The translations under genes were made by a program, and so were the position numbers. Below the pieces are notes generated by a model. The model searched no databases, was not told the origin of the DNA, and worked only from the letters and a program-made list of their open reading frames with translations. This document shows positions 19,381 to 28,910 of a stretch of 64,000 nt of DNA, piece by piece (position 1 is the first letter of the stretch; each line of letters begins with the position of its first letter). Source of the DNA: Pseudarthrobacter oxydans (GTDB lineage Bacteria > Actinomycetota > Actinomycetes > Actinomycetales > Micrococcaceae). The DNA lies in the NCBI RefSeq assembly GCF_034258515.1, contig NZ_CP139438.1, positions 3,658,001-3,722,000 on the forward strand. The letters run 5' to 3'.

Positions 19381-21405
19381 ATGTCCCAGGACACTTCAAG
19401 CGCCGTTGCACCCGCTGCCGCAGGCGCAGGGCAGCAGGTTACCCACGGGAGCGATGAGCAGGGCGACGCCTTCGAAAACCTGCTGCATGAGACCCGCGCC
19501 TTTCCGCCCACGCCGGAGTTCGCTGCCGGCGCCGTGGTCACCGCGGCGGAGTATGAGGAGGCGGGCAACGACCATCCCGCTTTTTGGGCGAAGAAGGCCC
19601 GTGAGCTGCTGACCTGGAGCAAGGACTTTGACCAGCCCCTGGACTGGTCCAACCCGCCGTTCGCCAAGTGGTTTGTGGGCGGGGAGGTCAACGCCGCGTA
19701 CAACGCGCTGGACCGGCACGTTGAGAACGGCCTGGGCGACCGGGTGGCCATCCACTTCGAAGGCGAGCCCGGGGACACCAGCACCTACACCTATGCCCAG
19801 CTCACCGAAGAGGTGAAAAAGGCCGCCAACGCCTTCGAGTCCCTGGGCGTGGCCAAGGGCGACCGGGTTGCCGTCTACCTGCCGATGATCCCCGAGGCCG
19901 TCATCACGCTGCTGGCCTGCGCCCGCATCGGCGCGGTGCACTCCGTGGTGTTCGGGGGCTTCTCCGCGGACGCCCTGCGCTCCCGGATCGACGACGCCGA
20001 AGCCAAGCTCGTGGTCACCGCGGACGGCACCTACCGCCGCGGCAAGCCCAGCGCACTGAAACCCGCCGTCGATGAGGCTCTCGCGAAGGATAACCACACC
20101 GTGCAGAACGTGGTGGTAGTCAAGCGCAACGGCCAGGACGTGGACTGGACCGAGGGCCGGGACCACTGGTGGGCCGACACCGTCGGGGCCGCCTCGAACC
20201 AGCACACCGCCGTCGGACATGATTCCGAGCACCCGCTGTTCATCCTGTACACCTCCGGCACCACCGGAAAGCCCAAGGGCATCCTGCACACCACCGGCGG
20301 GTACCTCACCCAGACCGCCTACACGCACCGTGCCGTGTTCGACCTGCACCCCGAGACGGACGTGTACTGGTGCACGGCCGACGTCGGCTGGGTCACCGGC
20401 CACTCCTACGTCGCCTACGCCCCGCTCATCAACGGCGCCACCCAGGTGATGTACGAAGGCACTCCGGACTCCCCGCACCAGGGCCGCTGGTGGGAGATCG
20501 TGGAGAAGTACAAGGTCTCCATCCTCTACACCGCCCCCACCGCAATCCGCACGTTCATGAAGTGGGGCCGGGAGATCCCGGACAAGTACGACCTCTCCTC
20601 CCTGCGCGTCCTCGGCTCCGTGGGCGAACCCATCAACCCCGAGGCATGGATGTGGTACCGGAAGGTCATCGGCGGGGACAAGGCCCCCATCGTGGACACC
20701 TGGTGGCAGACCGAGACCGGCGCCCAGATGATCGCACCCCTCCCCGGGGTCACGGCCACCAAACCGGGCTCGGCGCAGGTGCCGCTGCCCGGCATCGCCG
20801 TGGACGTCGTGGACGAGATGGGCGAATCCGTGCCCAACGGCCACGGCGGGTTCCTCGTGATCCGCGAACCCTGGCCGGCCATGCTCCGCGGTATCTGGGG
20901 CGACCCGGAACGCTTCAAGGACACCTACTGGTCCCGCTTCGAGACCATGTACTTCGCCGGGGACGGCGCCAAGAAGGACGAGGACGGCGACATCTGGCTC
21001 CTGGGCCGGGTGGATGACGTCATGAACGTCTCCGGGCACCGCCTCTCCACCACGGAAATCGAGTCCGCGCTCGTCTCGCACCCGGCCGTGGCCGAGGCCG
21101 CCGTCGTGGGCGCTGCGGACGAGACCACCGGCCAGGCCGTCGTCGCATTCGTCATCCTCCGCGGCGATGCCGTGGATTCCGGCGACGCCATCGTCCAGGA
21201 ACTCCGGAACCACGTCGGCAAGGAAATCGGCCCCATCGCCAAACCGAAGGCCATCCTGGTGGTCCCGGAACTGCCCAAGACACGCTCCGGGAAGATCATG
21301 CGGCGCCTGCTCAAGGACGTCGCCGAAGGCCGCGATCCCGGAGACGCCACCACCCTCTCGGACCCCACCATCATGCAGCAGATCGCGGCATCCCTCAGGA
21401 AATAG
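19381..21405 (+). CDS. acs: Acetyl-CoA synthetase
   Basis: AMP-forming acetate-CoA ligase that activates acetate in two steps through acetyl-AMP. The 674-residue protein has the adenylate-forming core motifs [20 protein letters not shown] and the hinge/acyl-lysine region [10 protein letters not shown] near the C-terminus; the lysine there is the residue acetylated for control in other bacteria. The ATG at 19381 is chosen over upstream in-frame codons because of the TGAGG ribosome-binding site. Length and motifs are standard. A Crp-like site lies in the long upstream region, and a hairpin follows the gene. Confidence 0.96.
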   Translation: MSQDTSSAVAPAAAGAGQQVTHGSDEQGDAFENLLHETRAFPPTPEFAAGAVVTAAEYEEAGNDHPAFWAKKARELLTWSKDFDQPLDWSNPPFAKWFVGGEVNAAYNALDRHVENGLGDRVAIHFEGEPGDTSTYTYAQLTEEVKKAANAFESLGVAKGDRVAVYLPMIPEAVITLLACARIGAVHSVVFGGFSADALRSRIDDAEAKLVVTADGTYRRGKPSALKPAVDEALAKDNHTVQNVVVVKRNGQDVDWTEGRDHWWADTVGAASNQHTAVGHDSEHPLFILYTSGTTGKPKGILHTTGGYLTQTAYTHRAVFDLHPETDVYWCTADVGWVTGHSYVAYAPLINGATQVMYEGTPDSPHQGRWWEIVEKYKVSILYTAPTAIRTFMKWGREIPDKYDLSSLRVLGSVGEPINPEAWMWYRKVIGGDKAPIVDTWWQTETGAQMIAPLPGVTATKPGSAQVPLPGIAVDVVDEMGESVPNGHGGFLVIREPWPAMLRGIWGDPERFKDTYWSRFETMYFAGDGAKKDEDGDIWLLGRVDDVMNVSGHRLSTTEIESALVSHPAVAEAAVVGAADETTGQAVVAFVILRGDAVDSGDAIVQELRNHVGKEIGPIAKPKAILVVPELPKTRSGKIMRRLLKDVAEGRDPGDATTLSDPTIMQQIAASLRK

Positions 21406-21421
21406 GTAGAGCATCAACGCA

Positions 21422-21460
21422 CGACGGCGGCGCCCGGCTCACAGCCCGGCGTCGCCGTCG
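21422..21460 (+). terminator. Stem-loop after acs
   Basis: Arms of 18 bases with two mismatches around a 3-base loop (left arm begins CGACGGCG, right arm ends CGCCGTCG), starting 17 bases after the acs stop. There is no T run, so it may be a non-canonical terminator, common in high-GC actinobacteria, or a 3'-end stabiliser. Confidence 0.45.
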
Positions 21461-21505
21461 TCGTATGCTGGGACCAGCCCCACCGCCTAGTGAAGGATTC
21501 CTACG

Positions 21506-22291
21506 ATGCTCGCCGTCGCCCGCCACCAGGCTATTTTGGACGCTCTCCAGCGGGAGCGGGTTGTCCGGGTGTCAGACCTGGCCCAGCAACTGGGCGTGTC
21601 CCTGATGACGGTCCGCCGCGACATCGAGGTGCTGGAGGAGGGCGGCCGGCTGGAGCGGATCCATGGCGGCGCGAAGATCCCGGGCGACACCAGCACCCAC
21701 GAGCCCGGATTCGACCTCAAGTCCACGCAGCTGACGGCGGAGAAGCGCGCCATCGCGGTGGAGGCGGCAACCCAGGTCCACGAAGGCATGGCCGTGGGGC
21801 TCAGCGCAGGAACCACCACCTGGGCCCTGGCCAGGGAACTGGTCAACGGACCGCAGATCACGGTGGTCACCAACTCGGTACGCATTGCGGACCTTTTCCA
21901 TCACGCCGCTTCGGCCGGCTCCGCCCGGTACAGCTCCACCGTGATCCTGATTGGGGGCGAGCGCACGCCGTCGGACGCGCTGGTGGGACCCATCGCCACC
22001 GCTGCACTGAAACAGCTGCACCTGGACGTGCTGTTCCTTGGTGTGCACGGGATGGATGCCGACGCCGGTTTTACCACCCCAAACCTGCTCGAGGCCGAGA
22101 CGGACCGTGCCTTCGTGGCGGCCGCGCGCAAAACCGTGGTGCTGGCGGACCACACCAAGTGGGGCCTGCTCGGCATCAGTTCCATTGCGGCGCTGGACGA
22201 CGTGGATGAGGTCATCAGCGATTCCGGGCTAGGGCCGGAAGCGCAGCGCCTCATCAGTGACAGGACCATGCTCCGGGTAGTACCGGCCTAA
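21506..22291 (+). CDS. DeoR family transcriptional regulator
   Basis: A 261-residue repressor-type regulator. The N-terminal DeoR helix-turn-helix is clear (RHQAILDALQRERVVRVSDL, then QLGVSLMTVRRDIEVLEEGG and the family signature RIHGGA). The C-terminal DeoRC sensor domain (GLSAGTTTWALARELV, VVTNSVRIADLF, LADHTKWG) usually binds a phosphorylated sugar or polyol. GAAGGA upstream of the ATG is a good ribosome-binding site. It is convergent with the first LacI gene and has no obvious operon partner, so its target is not evident from the window. Confidence 0.88.
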   Translation: MLAVARHQAILDALQRERVVRVSDLAQQLGVSLMTVRRDIEVLEEGGRLERIHGGAKIPGDTSTHEPGFDLKSTQLTAEKRAIAVEAATQVHEGMAVGLSAGTTTWALARELVNGPQITVVTNSVRIADLFHHAASAGSARYSSTVILIGGERTPSDALVGPIATAALKQLHLDVLFLGVHGMDADAGFTTPNLLEAETDRAFVAAARKTVVLADHTKWGLLGISSIAALDDVDEVISDSGLGPEAQRLISDRTMLRVVPA

Positions 22292-22298
22292 GCCGCGC

Positions 22299-23315
22299 TC
22301 AGGCTGAGCCGCGCCACATAATCGCGGTTTCCAGGACCCGCGGCGGACTGGGCTGGCCGCTGAGCTGCGCAAGCACCAGTTCGGCGGCGGCGCTTCCCAG
22401 GAGATCGGCCGGCTGGCGCACAGTCGACAGCTGGGGCCTGCACCTTAGGGCCCAGCTGCTGTCGTCGAAGCCCACGATGCCAACGTCTTCAGGCACCTGG
22501 CGCCCGGCCTCCTGAAGTGCCGTCATCGCTCCCGCGGCCACAGCATCCGAGGCGGCGAAGACGCCGTCGATATCGGGAGCACGGCGGAGCAGTTCCTGCA
22601 TCCCTTCCAGGCCCGCTGCGTACGTATACAGCGGGTACTCCACCACCATCCGGGGGTCGAAGCGCCCGCCCATTGCCGCACGGAAGCCGGCAAGGCGGTC
22701 CTGGCCGGAGTCCCGGTCCAGGGCGCTGGCAATCATGCCCACCCGCTGTCGCCCCGTATCCAGCAGCCTGCTGGTGATGCTTCGCGCTGCCGCGACATTG
22801 TCGATGGCAGCGTACGGGAGCTCCGGATTACCGTCAGGATGGCCCACAAAAGCAGCGGGCAGTCCGATGTCGGCGACGGCGGTCGCGATGGGGTCCGAGG
22901 CGCGGGCAGAAATGATGACCGCGCCGTCAACGAGGCCTCCGCGCAGGTAATCCGCCACCCGGCGGCTGTCGCGGTCTGAATCGATGATCAGCGATACCAG
23001 CTGATAGTCAGCCTTGGACAGCACCTCGTTGGCCCCGAGCAGGATTGAGCCGATATTCGGGTCCTCAAAAAGCAGCGAATGCGGCTCGTGGATGATCAGG
23101 CCTATTGCCCGGGACTCCTGCTTGACCAGGTTCCGTGCCGCACTGTTGCGGACATAACCCACGCGAGCGATGGCTTCTTCCACCGCCTGCCGGGCCTCGT
23201 CAGAGACGTATTTTTCCCCGTTGACGACCCTCGAAACGGTACCCCTTGAGAGCCCGGCAGCGTCCGCCACATCGTTGATGGTGGCGCGGCGGGCACGGGT
23301 GCGTGTCAGGGACAT
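22299..23315 (-). CDS. LacI family repressor of the GH42 galactosidase operon
   Basis: A 338-residue LacI-type regulator: helix-turn-helix ATINDVADAAGLSRGTVSRV with the hinge YVRNSAARNLV, then a periplasmic-binding-like sensor domain. The start at 23315 is supported by position of the DNA-binding domain and by TACAGT six bases upstream (leaderless-type). It is divergent from the beta-galactosidase gene, and two LacI-type operators lie in the 212-bp gap, so control of the neighbouring operon and of itself is likely. The inducer is presumably a galactoside or galactose. Confidence 0.92.
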   Translation of the reverse strand: MSLTRTRARRATINDVADAAGLSRGTVSRVVNGEKYVSDEARQAVEEAIARVGYVRNSAARNLVKQESRAIGLIIHEPHSLLFEDPNIGSILLGANEVLSKADYQLVSLIIDSDRDSRRVADYLRGGLVDGAVIISARASDPIATAVADIGLPAAFVGHPDGNPELPYAAIDNVAAARSITSRLLDTGRQRVGMIASALDRDSGQDRLAGFRAAMGGRFDPRMVVEYPLYTYAAGLEGMQELLRRAPDIDGVFAASDAVAAGAMTALQEAGRQVPEDVGIVGFDDSSWALRCRPQLSTVRQPADLLGSAAAELVLAQLSGQPSPPRVLETAIMWRGSA

Positions 23316-23363
23316 ATCTGTACTGTAGCGGAGCAAACGGACGGTGCAGCTTCCGCCCGCCCG

Positions 23364-23392
23364 TTGACATGCCAGCAGGGCGAAGATATTCT
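23364..23392 (+). promoter_or_regulatory. Promoter of the GH42 operon
   Basis: TTGACA (23364-23369), 17-base spacer, TATTCT (23387-23392), on the plus strand toward the galactosidase. The first LacI operator overlaps the -10 box, which fits simple repression. Confidence 0.65.
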
Positions 23393-23406
23393 GTGAACGT
23401 TCCCAG
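23390..23406. promoter_or_regulatory. LacI-type operator O1 of the GH42 operon
   Basis: TCTGTGAACGTTCCCAG contains the self-complementary core GAACGTTC with central CG, typical of LacI-family operators. It overlaps the -10 box and predicted transcription start. It is the exact reverse complement of O2. Confidence 0.8.
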
Positions 23407-23436
23407 ATAACCCGCATCACACTTTGGCGCGCATCC

Positions 23437-23453
23437 CTGGGAACGTTCACAGA
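23437..23453. promoter_or_regulatory. LacI-type operator O2 of the GH42 operon
   Basis: CTGGGAACGTTCACAGA is the exact reverse complement of O1, with centres 46 bp apart. The mirrored pair suggests a LacI dimer on each and perhaps looping. Confidence 0.8.
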
Positions 23454-23527
23454 AATTCGACAACAGCGTCCAATGCCGCAGGGTCTCTCCCCGGCTTGCA
23501 CGTCTGCTGCAAGTTGAAGGAGCAGGG

Positions 23528-25591
23528 TTGAGCCCCACCAGAACGCCCGTCAAGGCACTGTCCGGCAGCGGAAAGCTTGTCTACGGCTGCGATTACAACC
23601 CCGAACAGTGGGACAGCGCCATCTGGCGGGAAGACGTCCGGCTGATGAAGCAGGCGGGGGTCAACCTTGTCGCGGTAAACATTTTCGGCTGGGCGGAACT
23701 GGAATCACTCCCGGGGGAATACTCGTTTGAACGCCTGGACGAGATCCTGGACCTCCTCCATGCGAACAACATCGGGGTCAACCTCGGAACAGGCACGTCA
23801 TCCACCCCGGCCTGGCTCACCACCCTGTACCCCGGGATTCTTCCCCAGTCGGCGTCCGGGACCCGCGCCTGGCCGGGCGGCCGCCAGGCCTGGTGTCCCA
23901 GTTCCCCGCAGTACAGGGAACACGCCCTCAGGCTCGTGGGCGAAACCGTCCGCCGCTACGGCGCCCACCCTGCTGTCCGCTTGTGGCATGTCTCCAATGA
24001 GCTTGGTTGCCATAACGCCCTCTGCTACTGCGACGTCTCCGCAGGCGCCTTCCGTAGCTGGCTTAAGGCGCGGTACGGCACTTTGGATGCGCTCAACAAA
24101 GCCTGGGGCACCACGTTCTGGTCCCAACGGTATTCGAGCTGGGAGCAGATCCTTCCGCCCAGGACCACCGTCTCCACGAACAACCCCACCCAGGTTCTCG
24201 ACTTCCACCGCTTCAGCTCCGATGAACTGCTTGGCTACTACCAGGCCGAAGCTGAAGTCCTCCGGCAGCACAGCACCGTTCCCGTCACCACCAACTTCAT
24301 GGTCACGGCCCACATCCGCAACCTGGATTACTGGTCCTGGGCACCCCATATGGACGTGATCGCCAATGACCATTATTTGGACCACCGGCTTGATGCTCCC
24401 GCAACCGAACTGGCCTTCGCTGCCGACGCAACCCGGGGGCTTGCCCAGGGCCGGCCATGGCTACTGATGGAACACTCCACCTCGGCCGTGAACTGGCAGC
24501 CACGCAACATCGCCAAAGGCCCTGGCGAGATGCTCCGCAATTCCCTCGCCCACCTTGCAAGGGGAGCCGACGGGCTCTGCTTTTTCCAGTGGCGGGCCTC
24601 AGTGCAAGGCAGTGAAAAATTCCATTCGGCGATGCTTCCCCATGCGGGAACGGACTCGCGTATTTGGCGGGAGGTCCTGGAACTGGGCAGCATTTTGGAG
24701 ACGCTTGCGGAGGTCGCCGGGACCACGGTGAAGGCCGAGGCCGCCCTGGTGTTCAGCTGGGAAGCGTGGTGGGCCTACGACCAGGAGTCACACCCGTCAT
24801 CGGATGTTCGGTACCTCGACCAGGTCCATGCCATGTACGCCGCTTTCTGGGAGGCAGGCATCACCGTTGACGTCGTTGCCCCCGGCGCGGATCTTTCCAG
24901 GTACAAGCTGGCCGTCGTTCCCGGCCTGTACCTTGTGCGGGAAAAGGACTCCGCCGCGCTGGCCGAATACGTCGCGAACGGGGGTACTGCCCTTGTGACC
25001 TACTTCAGCGGCATCGTGGATGAAAACGAGAAGGTGCTTGCCGGCGGCTATCCGGGGGCCTTCCGGACCATGCTTGGCATTCGTTCCGAGGAGTTCTACC
25101 CCCTGCCGCCCGGACGGACCCTGGCTTTGAGTAACGGTTCCACCGCCTCGCTCTGGAGTGAAGCGATGCGCCTCGAAGGCGCCGAGGCGCAGCTGACCTT
25201 CACCGAGGGGCACCTGTCCGGCACCGCGGCCGTCACGCGCAACCGCCATGGCGCCGGCAACGCCTGGTACCTCGGCACCGTCCTTGATCCTGCCTCGTTG
25301 CGCGACGTCGTCACCGGGGCTGCCGGCGAGGCGGGGATCAACGTCCTGGGCTCCCCCACCGGCCTTGAAGTCGTGGTCCGCTCCGGCGCCGACCATAGCT
25401 ACGTCTTCCTCATCAACCACTCCGACGAGGACCACAAGTACGCCGCCCACGGCCACGAACTGATTGTGGGCGAGGACGTGTCCCATGCCGTCGTTGTTCC
25501 CGCGGGCGCCGTGCGCGTCGTCCGCACCTCCGATCCTGTTCCACAAACCGCTGGCCCCAGCGCCAGCCAAAAGGATGATGAAAGTGACTAG
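23528..25591 (+). CDS. GH42 family beta-galactosidase
   Basis: A 687-residue glycoside hydrolase family 42 enzyme, cytoplasmic (no signal peptide), releasing galactose from beta-galactosides. The acid/base is Glu158 in HVSNELG and the nucleophile Glu315 in LLMEHS; the N-terminus GCDYNPEQW and the cysteine-containing CYCDVS stretch are family features. The A, B (trimerisation) and C domains are all present by length. The start is a TTG at 23528 preceded five bases earlier by AAGGAG. The downstream permease gene overlaps its 3' end, so enzyme and transporter are one operon. Confidence 0.93.
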   Translation: MSPTRTPVKALSGSGKLVYGCDYNPEQWDSAIWREDVRLMKQAGVNLVAVNIFGWAELESLPGEYSFERLDEILDLLHANNIGVNLGTGTSSTPAWLTTLYPGILPQSASGTRAWPGGRQAWCPSSPQYREHALRLVGETVRRYGAHPAVRLWHVSNELGCHNALCYCDVSAGAFRSWLKARYGTLDALNKAWGTTFWSQRYSSWEQILPPRTTVSTNNPTQVLDFHRFSSDELLGYYQAEAEVLRQHSTVPVTTNFMVTAHIRNLDYWSWAPHMDVIANDHYLDHRLDAPATELAFAADATRGLAQGRPWLLMEHSTSAVNWQPRNIAKGPGEMLRNSLAHLARGADGLCFFQWRASVQGSEKFHSAMLPHAGTDSRIWREVLELGSILETLAEVAGTTVKAEAALVFSWEAWWAYDQESHPSSDVRYLDQVHAMYAAFWEAGITVDVVAPGADLSRYKLAVVPGLYLVREKDSAALAEYVANGGTALVTYFSGIVDENEKVLAGGYPGAFRTMLGIRSEEFYPLPPGRTLALSNGSTASLWSEAMRLEGAEAQLTFTEGHLSGTAAVTRNRHGAGNAWYLGTVLDPASLRDVVTGAAGEAGINVLGSPTGLEVVVRSGADHSYVFLINHSDEDHKYAAHGHELIVGEDVSHAVVVPAGAVRVVRTSDPVPQTAGPSASQKDDESD

Positions 25592-26513
25592 ACCAAGCAC
25601 CGCTCCGGCAGCGGCCCTGGGGACGCCGAAGACCCGGAAAGCCAAAACCACCGGCGCCCAGCGCCGCGCCGTCTTCCTGTTCATTGCGCCGTTCGGCGTC
25701 CTCTTCCTCGCTTTCTACGCCGTACCCATCATCTTCGCGGTGGTGCAGTCCCTGCTGACTGTTGAACGCAAAGGGACCTTCGGCCCTCCCCGGCAGGTCT
25801 TCGGCGGACTCGTCCAGTACCAGCAGGTGTTCCAGAACACCGAATTCTGGGAGTCGGTTGGACGGGTGCTCCTTTTCGGAGTGGTCCAGGTGCCAATCAT
25901 GCTGGGCCTGGCCCTGCTGTTTGCCCTGCTGCTCGATTCGCCCCTCCTCAAGGGCAAGAAGTTCTTCCGGCTCGCATTCTTCGCCCCTTACGCAGTTCCC
26001 GGCGTCATCGCCGCCATCATGTGGGGGTTTCTGTACTCGCCGTCGCTGTCCCCCTTTGAAGCCGTCACTTCAGAGGTGAACTTCCTCTCCGCAGAACTGG
26101 TCCTGTGGGCGATCGCCAACATCGTCACCTGGGTGTACGTCGGCTACAACATGCTGATCATCTACTCGTCCCTGCTGGCCATCCCAACTGAAATATACGA
26201 GGCGGCCCGGCTCGACGGCGCCAGCAACCTGCAGATTGCCTGGCGGATCAAAATCCCGCTGGTGGTCCCGGCCATTATCCTCACCGGCGTGTTCTCCATC
26301 ATCGGCACCCTCCAGCTGCTCGCGGAACCACAGACGCTGCGGAGCTTCAGCTCGGCGATCAGCAGCACATTCACGCCGAACCTCGCGGTGTACACAACAG
26401 CGTCCGTCCCCAACTACAACCTCGCCGCAGCATTCTCGGTGGTGCTGGCGCTGGCAACATTCGTTCTTTCCTTCGTCTTCCTCAAGGCAACCCAACGGAA
26501 GGTCTCCCAGTGA
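25584..26513 (+). CDS. Sugar ABC transporter permease 1 (GH42 operon)
   Basis: A 309-residue MalF-type permease with six predicted helices, beginning AVFLFIAPFGVLFLAFYAVP. The ATPase-contacting EAA loop reads EIYEAARLDGASNLQIAWRI. The GTG at 25584 is preferred because AAAAGGA lies eight bases upstream; ATG codons at 25575 and 25578 are alternatives. The start lies inside the end of the galactosidase gene. It works with the next permease and the binding protein, but no ATPase gene is in the operon. Confidence 0.88.
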   Translation: MTRPSTAPAAALGTPKTRKAKTTGAQRRAVFLFIAPFGVLFLAFYAVPIIFAVVQSLLTVERKGTFGPPRQVFGGLVQYQQVFQNTEFWESVGRVLLFGVVQVPIMLGLALLFALLLDSPLLKGKKFFRLAFFAPYAVPGVIAAIMWGFLYSPSLSPFEAVTSEVNFLSAELVLWAIANIVTWVYVGYNMLIIYSSLLAIPTEIYEAARLDGASNLQIAWRIKIPLVVPAIILTGVFSIIGTLQLLAEPQTLRSFSSAISSTFTPNLAVYTTASVPNYNLAAAFSVVLALATFVLSFVFLKATQRKVSQ

Positions 26514-27424
26514 GTGCAGCAACGGTCACGGCAGCAGGACCCAAGTCCACCCACGGGGCGGCCAATGCCCGCGGGCCCCGTCACAGCGTGATGTCGCGCA
26601 GCGCGGCGATGCTCATCATGGGCGTCTTCACGCTCTACTTCCTCACCCCCATTTGGTGGCTTCTGGTGTCCTCCTCCAAGACGGGCGGAGAGATCACCAG
26701 TACCGCTCCGCTATGGTTCACCATGGATTCGGCCCCTACCTTCCTGGCAAACCTGGGCAACCTGTTCACGTACAGTGACGGTGTCTTCGGCCGCTGGCTC
26801 GCCAACAGCGCCCTCTATGCCGGACTGGGCGCCCTCATGGGCACCGTCATCGCGGCTATGTGCGGCTACGCGCTGGCAAAATACGAATTCCGGGGGCGGG
26901 AAGCTCTCTTCAATATCGTGCTCAGCGGGGTGCTGGTCCCGGCGACGGCTCTCGCGCTTCCGTTGTTCCTGATTTTCAGCGAAGTGAAACTGACCAACAC
27001 CCTGTGGGCCGTTTTCCTTCCGAGCCTGGTCAGCCCCTTCGGCGTATACCTTGCCCGCATCTATGCCGCGGCCAGCGTGCCCACCGAGCTCCTGGAAGCT
27101 GCGCGGCTCGACGGGTCCTCCGAAGTCAGGACGTTTTTCACGGTCTCAACGCGCCTCATGGCCCCGGCGCTGGTGACCATCTTCCTGTTCCAGTTCGTCG
27201 CAATCTGGAACAACTTCTTCCTGCCCCTGATTATGCTCCGCGACCAGGTCCTGTTTCCGGTCACGCTCGGCCTCTACGCCTGGAACAGCCAAATCAGCCA
27301 GATTCCCGAGCTCCGCGTCCTGGTGATCGTCGGCGCACTTGTCTCAATCCTCCCGCTTATCGGAACGTTCCTTGCGCTTCAACGCTTCTGGAGCAGCGGG
27401 CTCGGCGCCGGAAGCGTCAAATAG
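26510..27424 (+). CDS. Sugar ABC transporter permease 2 (GH42 operon)
   Basis: A 304-residue MalG-type permease with six predicted helices. It begins with a hydrophilic tail, then MLIMGVFTLYFLTPIWWLLV. The EAA loop is ELLEAARLDGSSEVRTFFTV. The GTG start overlaps the stop of permease 1 (GTGA), so equal synthesis of both permeases by coupling is likely. Confidence 0.9.
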   Translation: MSAATVTAAGPKSTHGAANARGPRHSVMSRSAAMLIMGVFTLYFLTPIWWLLVSSSKTGGEITSTAPLWFTMDSAPTFLANLGNLFTYSDGVFGRWLANSALYAGLGALMGTVIAAMCGYALAKYEFRGREALFNIVLSGVLVPATALALPLFLIFSEVKLTNTLWAVFLPSLVSPFGVYLARIYAAASVPTELLEAARLDGSSEVRTFFTVSTRLMAPALVTIFLFQFVAIWNNFFLPLIMLRDQVLFPVTLGLYAWNSQISQIPELRVLVIVGALVSILPLIGTFLALQRFWSSGLGAGSVK

Positions 27425-27496
27425 CTTCCATCCTTCCCACGCAAACCGTCCCGCGGCTTCCGCCCCGGTACAGCACCCCCACTGATAGGAATAGAA

Positions 27497-28828
27497 ATGC
27501 GCGCGCATTACGGAAAAGCCACTGCAGCCTTTGCCCTTGTTTCAGCGCTGGCCCTCGCCGGCTGCTCAGGCGGCGGAGGCACCACGGAAACCAAGGCCGC
27601 CGGATCCTGCGAACCCTCATCCGGTCCGGTCGAGCTGACCTTTACCACCTGGGTCCCCGGCATGGAAAAGGTGGTGGATCTGTGGAACAAGGAAAACGAA
27701 AATATCCAGGTCAAGGTACAGACCGGCCCCAACGGCAACTCCGGCACGTACCAGAACTTCTTCAACCAGCTGCAGGCCGGCAACGCCCCGGACCTCGGCC
27801 AGATCGAATACGACGCCCTGCCCAACTTCCGCGTCCAGGACGGCCTCGAGAACATCGCCGCCTGCGAAGGAGTGTCCGACGCCCGGGACAAGTTCGTTGA
27901 CTGGACGTGGGGCCAGGTCACCTTCGGCGAGGAAGGCTCCGTCTATGCCATCCCGCAGGACAGCGGACCGATGGCGATGTTCTACCGGGCGGATCTCTTC
28001 AAGGAGGCAGGCATCAAGGTTCCCACCACCTGGGACGAATACGCCGCGGCTGCCGAGCAGATCAAAGCCCGCGGTTCGTACATCACCAATTTCCCCCGCA
28101 GCGATGTCAACTGGTTCGCCGGCAACGTATGGCAGGCAGGCGGGCAGTGGTTCTCAAGCGCCAACGACCAGTGGGAGGTCAACCTGACCGGCGCCGAATC
28201 CGAGAAGGTGGCGAACTACTGGCAGGACCTGCTGGACAAGAACCAGGTATCCACGCTGCCGTCCTTCTCCGATGAGTGGAATGCCTCGTTCAATACCGGT
28301 CAGCAGTGGACCTGGGTCTCCGCGGTCTGGGGCGCCTCAACGCTGGCCAGCGGTGCCCCAGATACCGCCGGCAAGTGGGCTGTCGCCCCGATGCCTCAGT
28401 GGGAAGACGGTGGAAAGCCCGCCGGCAACTGGGGCGGTTCCTCCACCGCAGTCCTGAAGGGCTCCAAGCACCCCTACGAGGCATCGAAATTCGCTCTGTG
28501 GTTGAACACGGATCCTGAGGCCCTGGCACTGGCAAATGAACTCGGCGGGCTCTACCCGGCTGCGAAGTCGGCCAAGGACCTCCCTGCGTTCACCGGCGGC
28601 GTGGACTACTTCGGCGGCCAGAAGATCTACGAAGTTTTCGCCGAGGCATCATCAAACGTCGATCCCAACTTCACCTGGGGCCCGACCATGACCCAGACGT
28701 ACACCGACGTCTCTGACGGGTTCGGCAAGGCCGCGGGAGGCGACGGCACCCTCTTGGACGCGCTCAAGACAGGCGAGAAAAAGACTATCGATTCCCTGAA
28801 GTCACAGTCGATTCCTGTGAAGGAGTAG
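27497..28828 (+). CDS. Sugar-binding lipoprotein of ABC transporter (GH42 operon)
   Basis: A 443-residue family 1 extracellular solute-binding protein. The signal peptide ends in the lipobox LAGCSGGGG near residue 22, so the protein is anchored outside the membrane. The MalE-type fold is recognisable from LTFTTWVPGMEKVVDLWN at the start and FALWLNTDPEALALANE near the C-terminus. Given its operon, the ligand is probably a galactose-containing oligosaccharide. A GATAGGA ribosome-binding site precedes the ATG. The gene ends at a strong bidirectional terminator. Confidence 0.92.
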   Translation: MRAHYGKATAAFALVSALALAGCSGGGGTTETKAAGSCEPSSGPVELTFTTWVPGMEKVVDLWNKENENIQVKVQTGPNGNSGTYQNFFNQLQAGNAPDLGQIEYDALPNFRVQDGLENIAACEGVSDARDKFVDWTWGQVTFGEEGSVYAIPQDSGPMAMFYRADLFKEAGIKVPTTWDEYAAAAEQIKARGSYITNFPRSDVNWFAGNVWQAGGQWFSSANDQWEVNLTGAESEKVANYWQDLLDKNQVSTLPSFSDEWNASFNTGQQWTWVSAVWGASTLASGAPDTAGKWAVAPMPQWEDGGKPAGNWGGSSTAVLKGSKHPYEASKFALWLNTDPEALALANELGGLYPAAKSAKDLPAFTGGVDYFGGQKIYEVFAEASSNVDPNFTWGPTMTQTYTDVSDGFGKAAGGDGTLLDALKTGEKKTIDSLKSQSIPVKE

Positions 28829-28856
28829 CCTCAACCCCCAGGGATTGCTTTCCGGC

Positions 28857-28903
28857 AGGACTGGCCGCCACCTCCGCTTTCAGCAGAGGTGGCGGCCAGT
28901 CCT
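28857..28903. terminator. Bidirectional terminator between the two galactoside operons
   Basis: A perfect 18-bp stem (left arm AGGACTGGCCGCCACCTC) with an 11-base loop between the convergent binding-protein gene and the second LacI gene. Only short T runs flank it, but the stem is very stable and the position between convergent stops is ideal for both directions. Confidence 0.8.
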
Positions 28904-28910
28904 TAATGCA

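Noticed and set aside
19396..21417. Very long open frame antisense to acs (673 codons), and similar ones opposite aceE (59323-61401) and opposite the GH36 operon (33405-35210)
   Set aside because: In GC-rich genes with strong third-position bias, antisense frames stay open by chance. Their translations are rich in Gly, Val, His and Asp without domain patterns, and the sense genes are certain.
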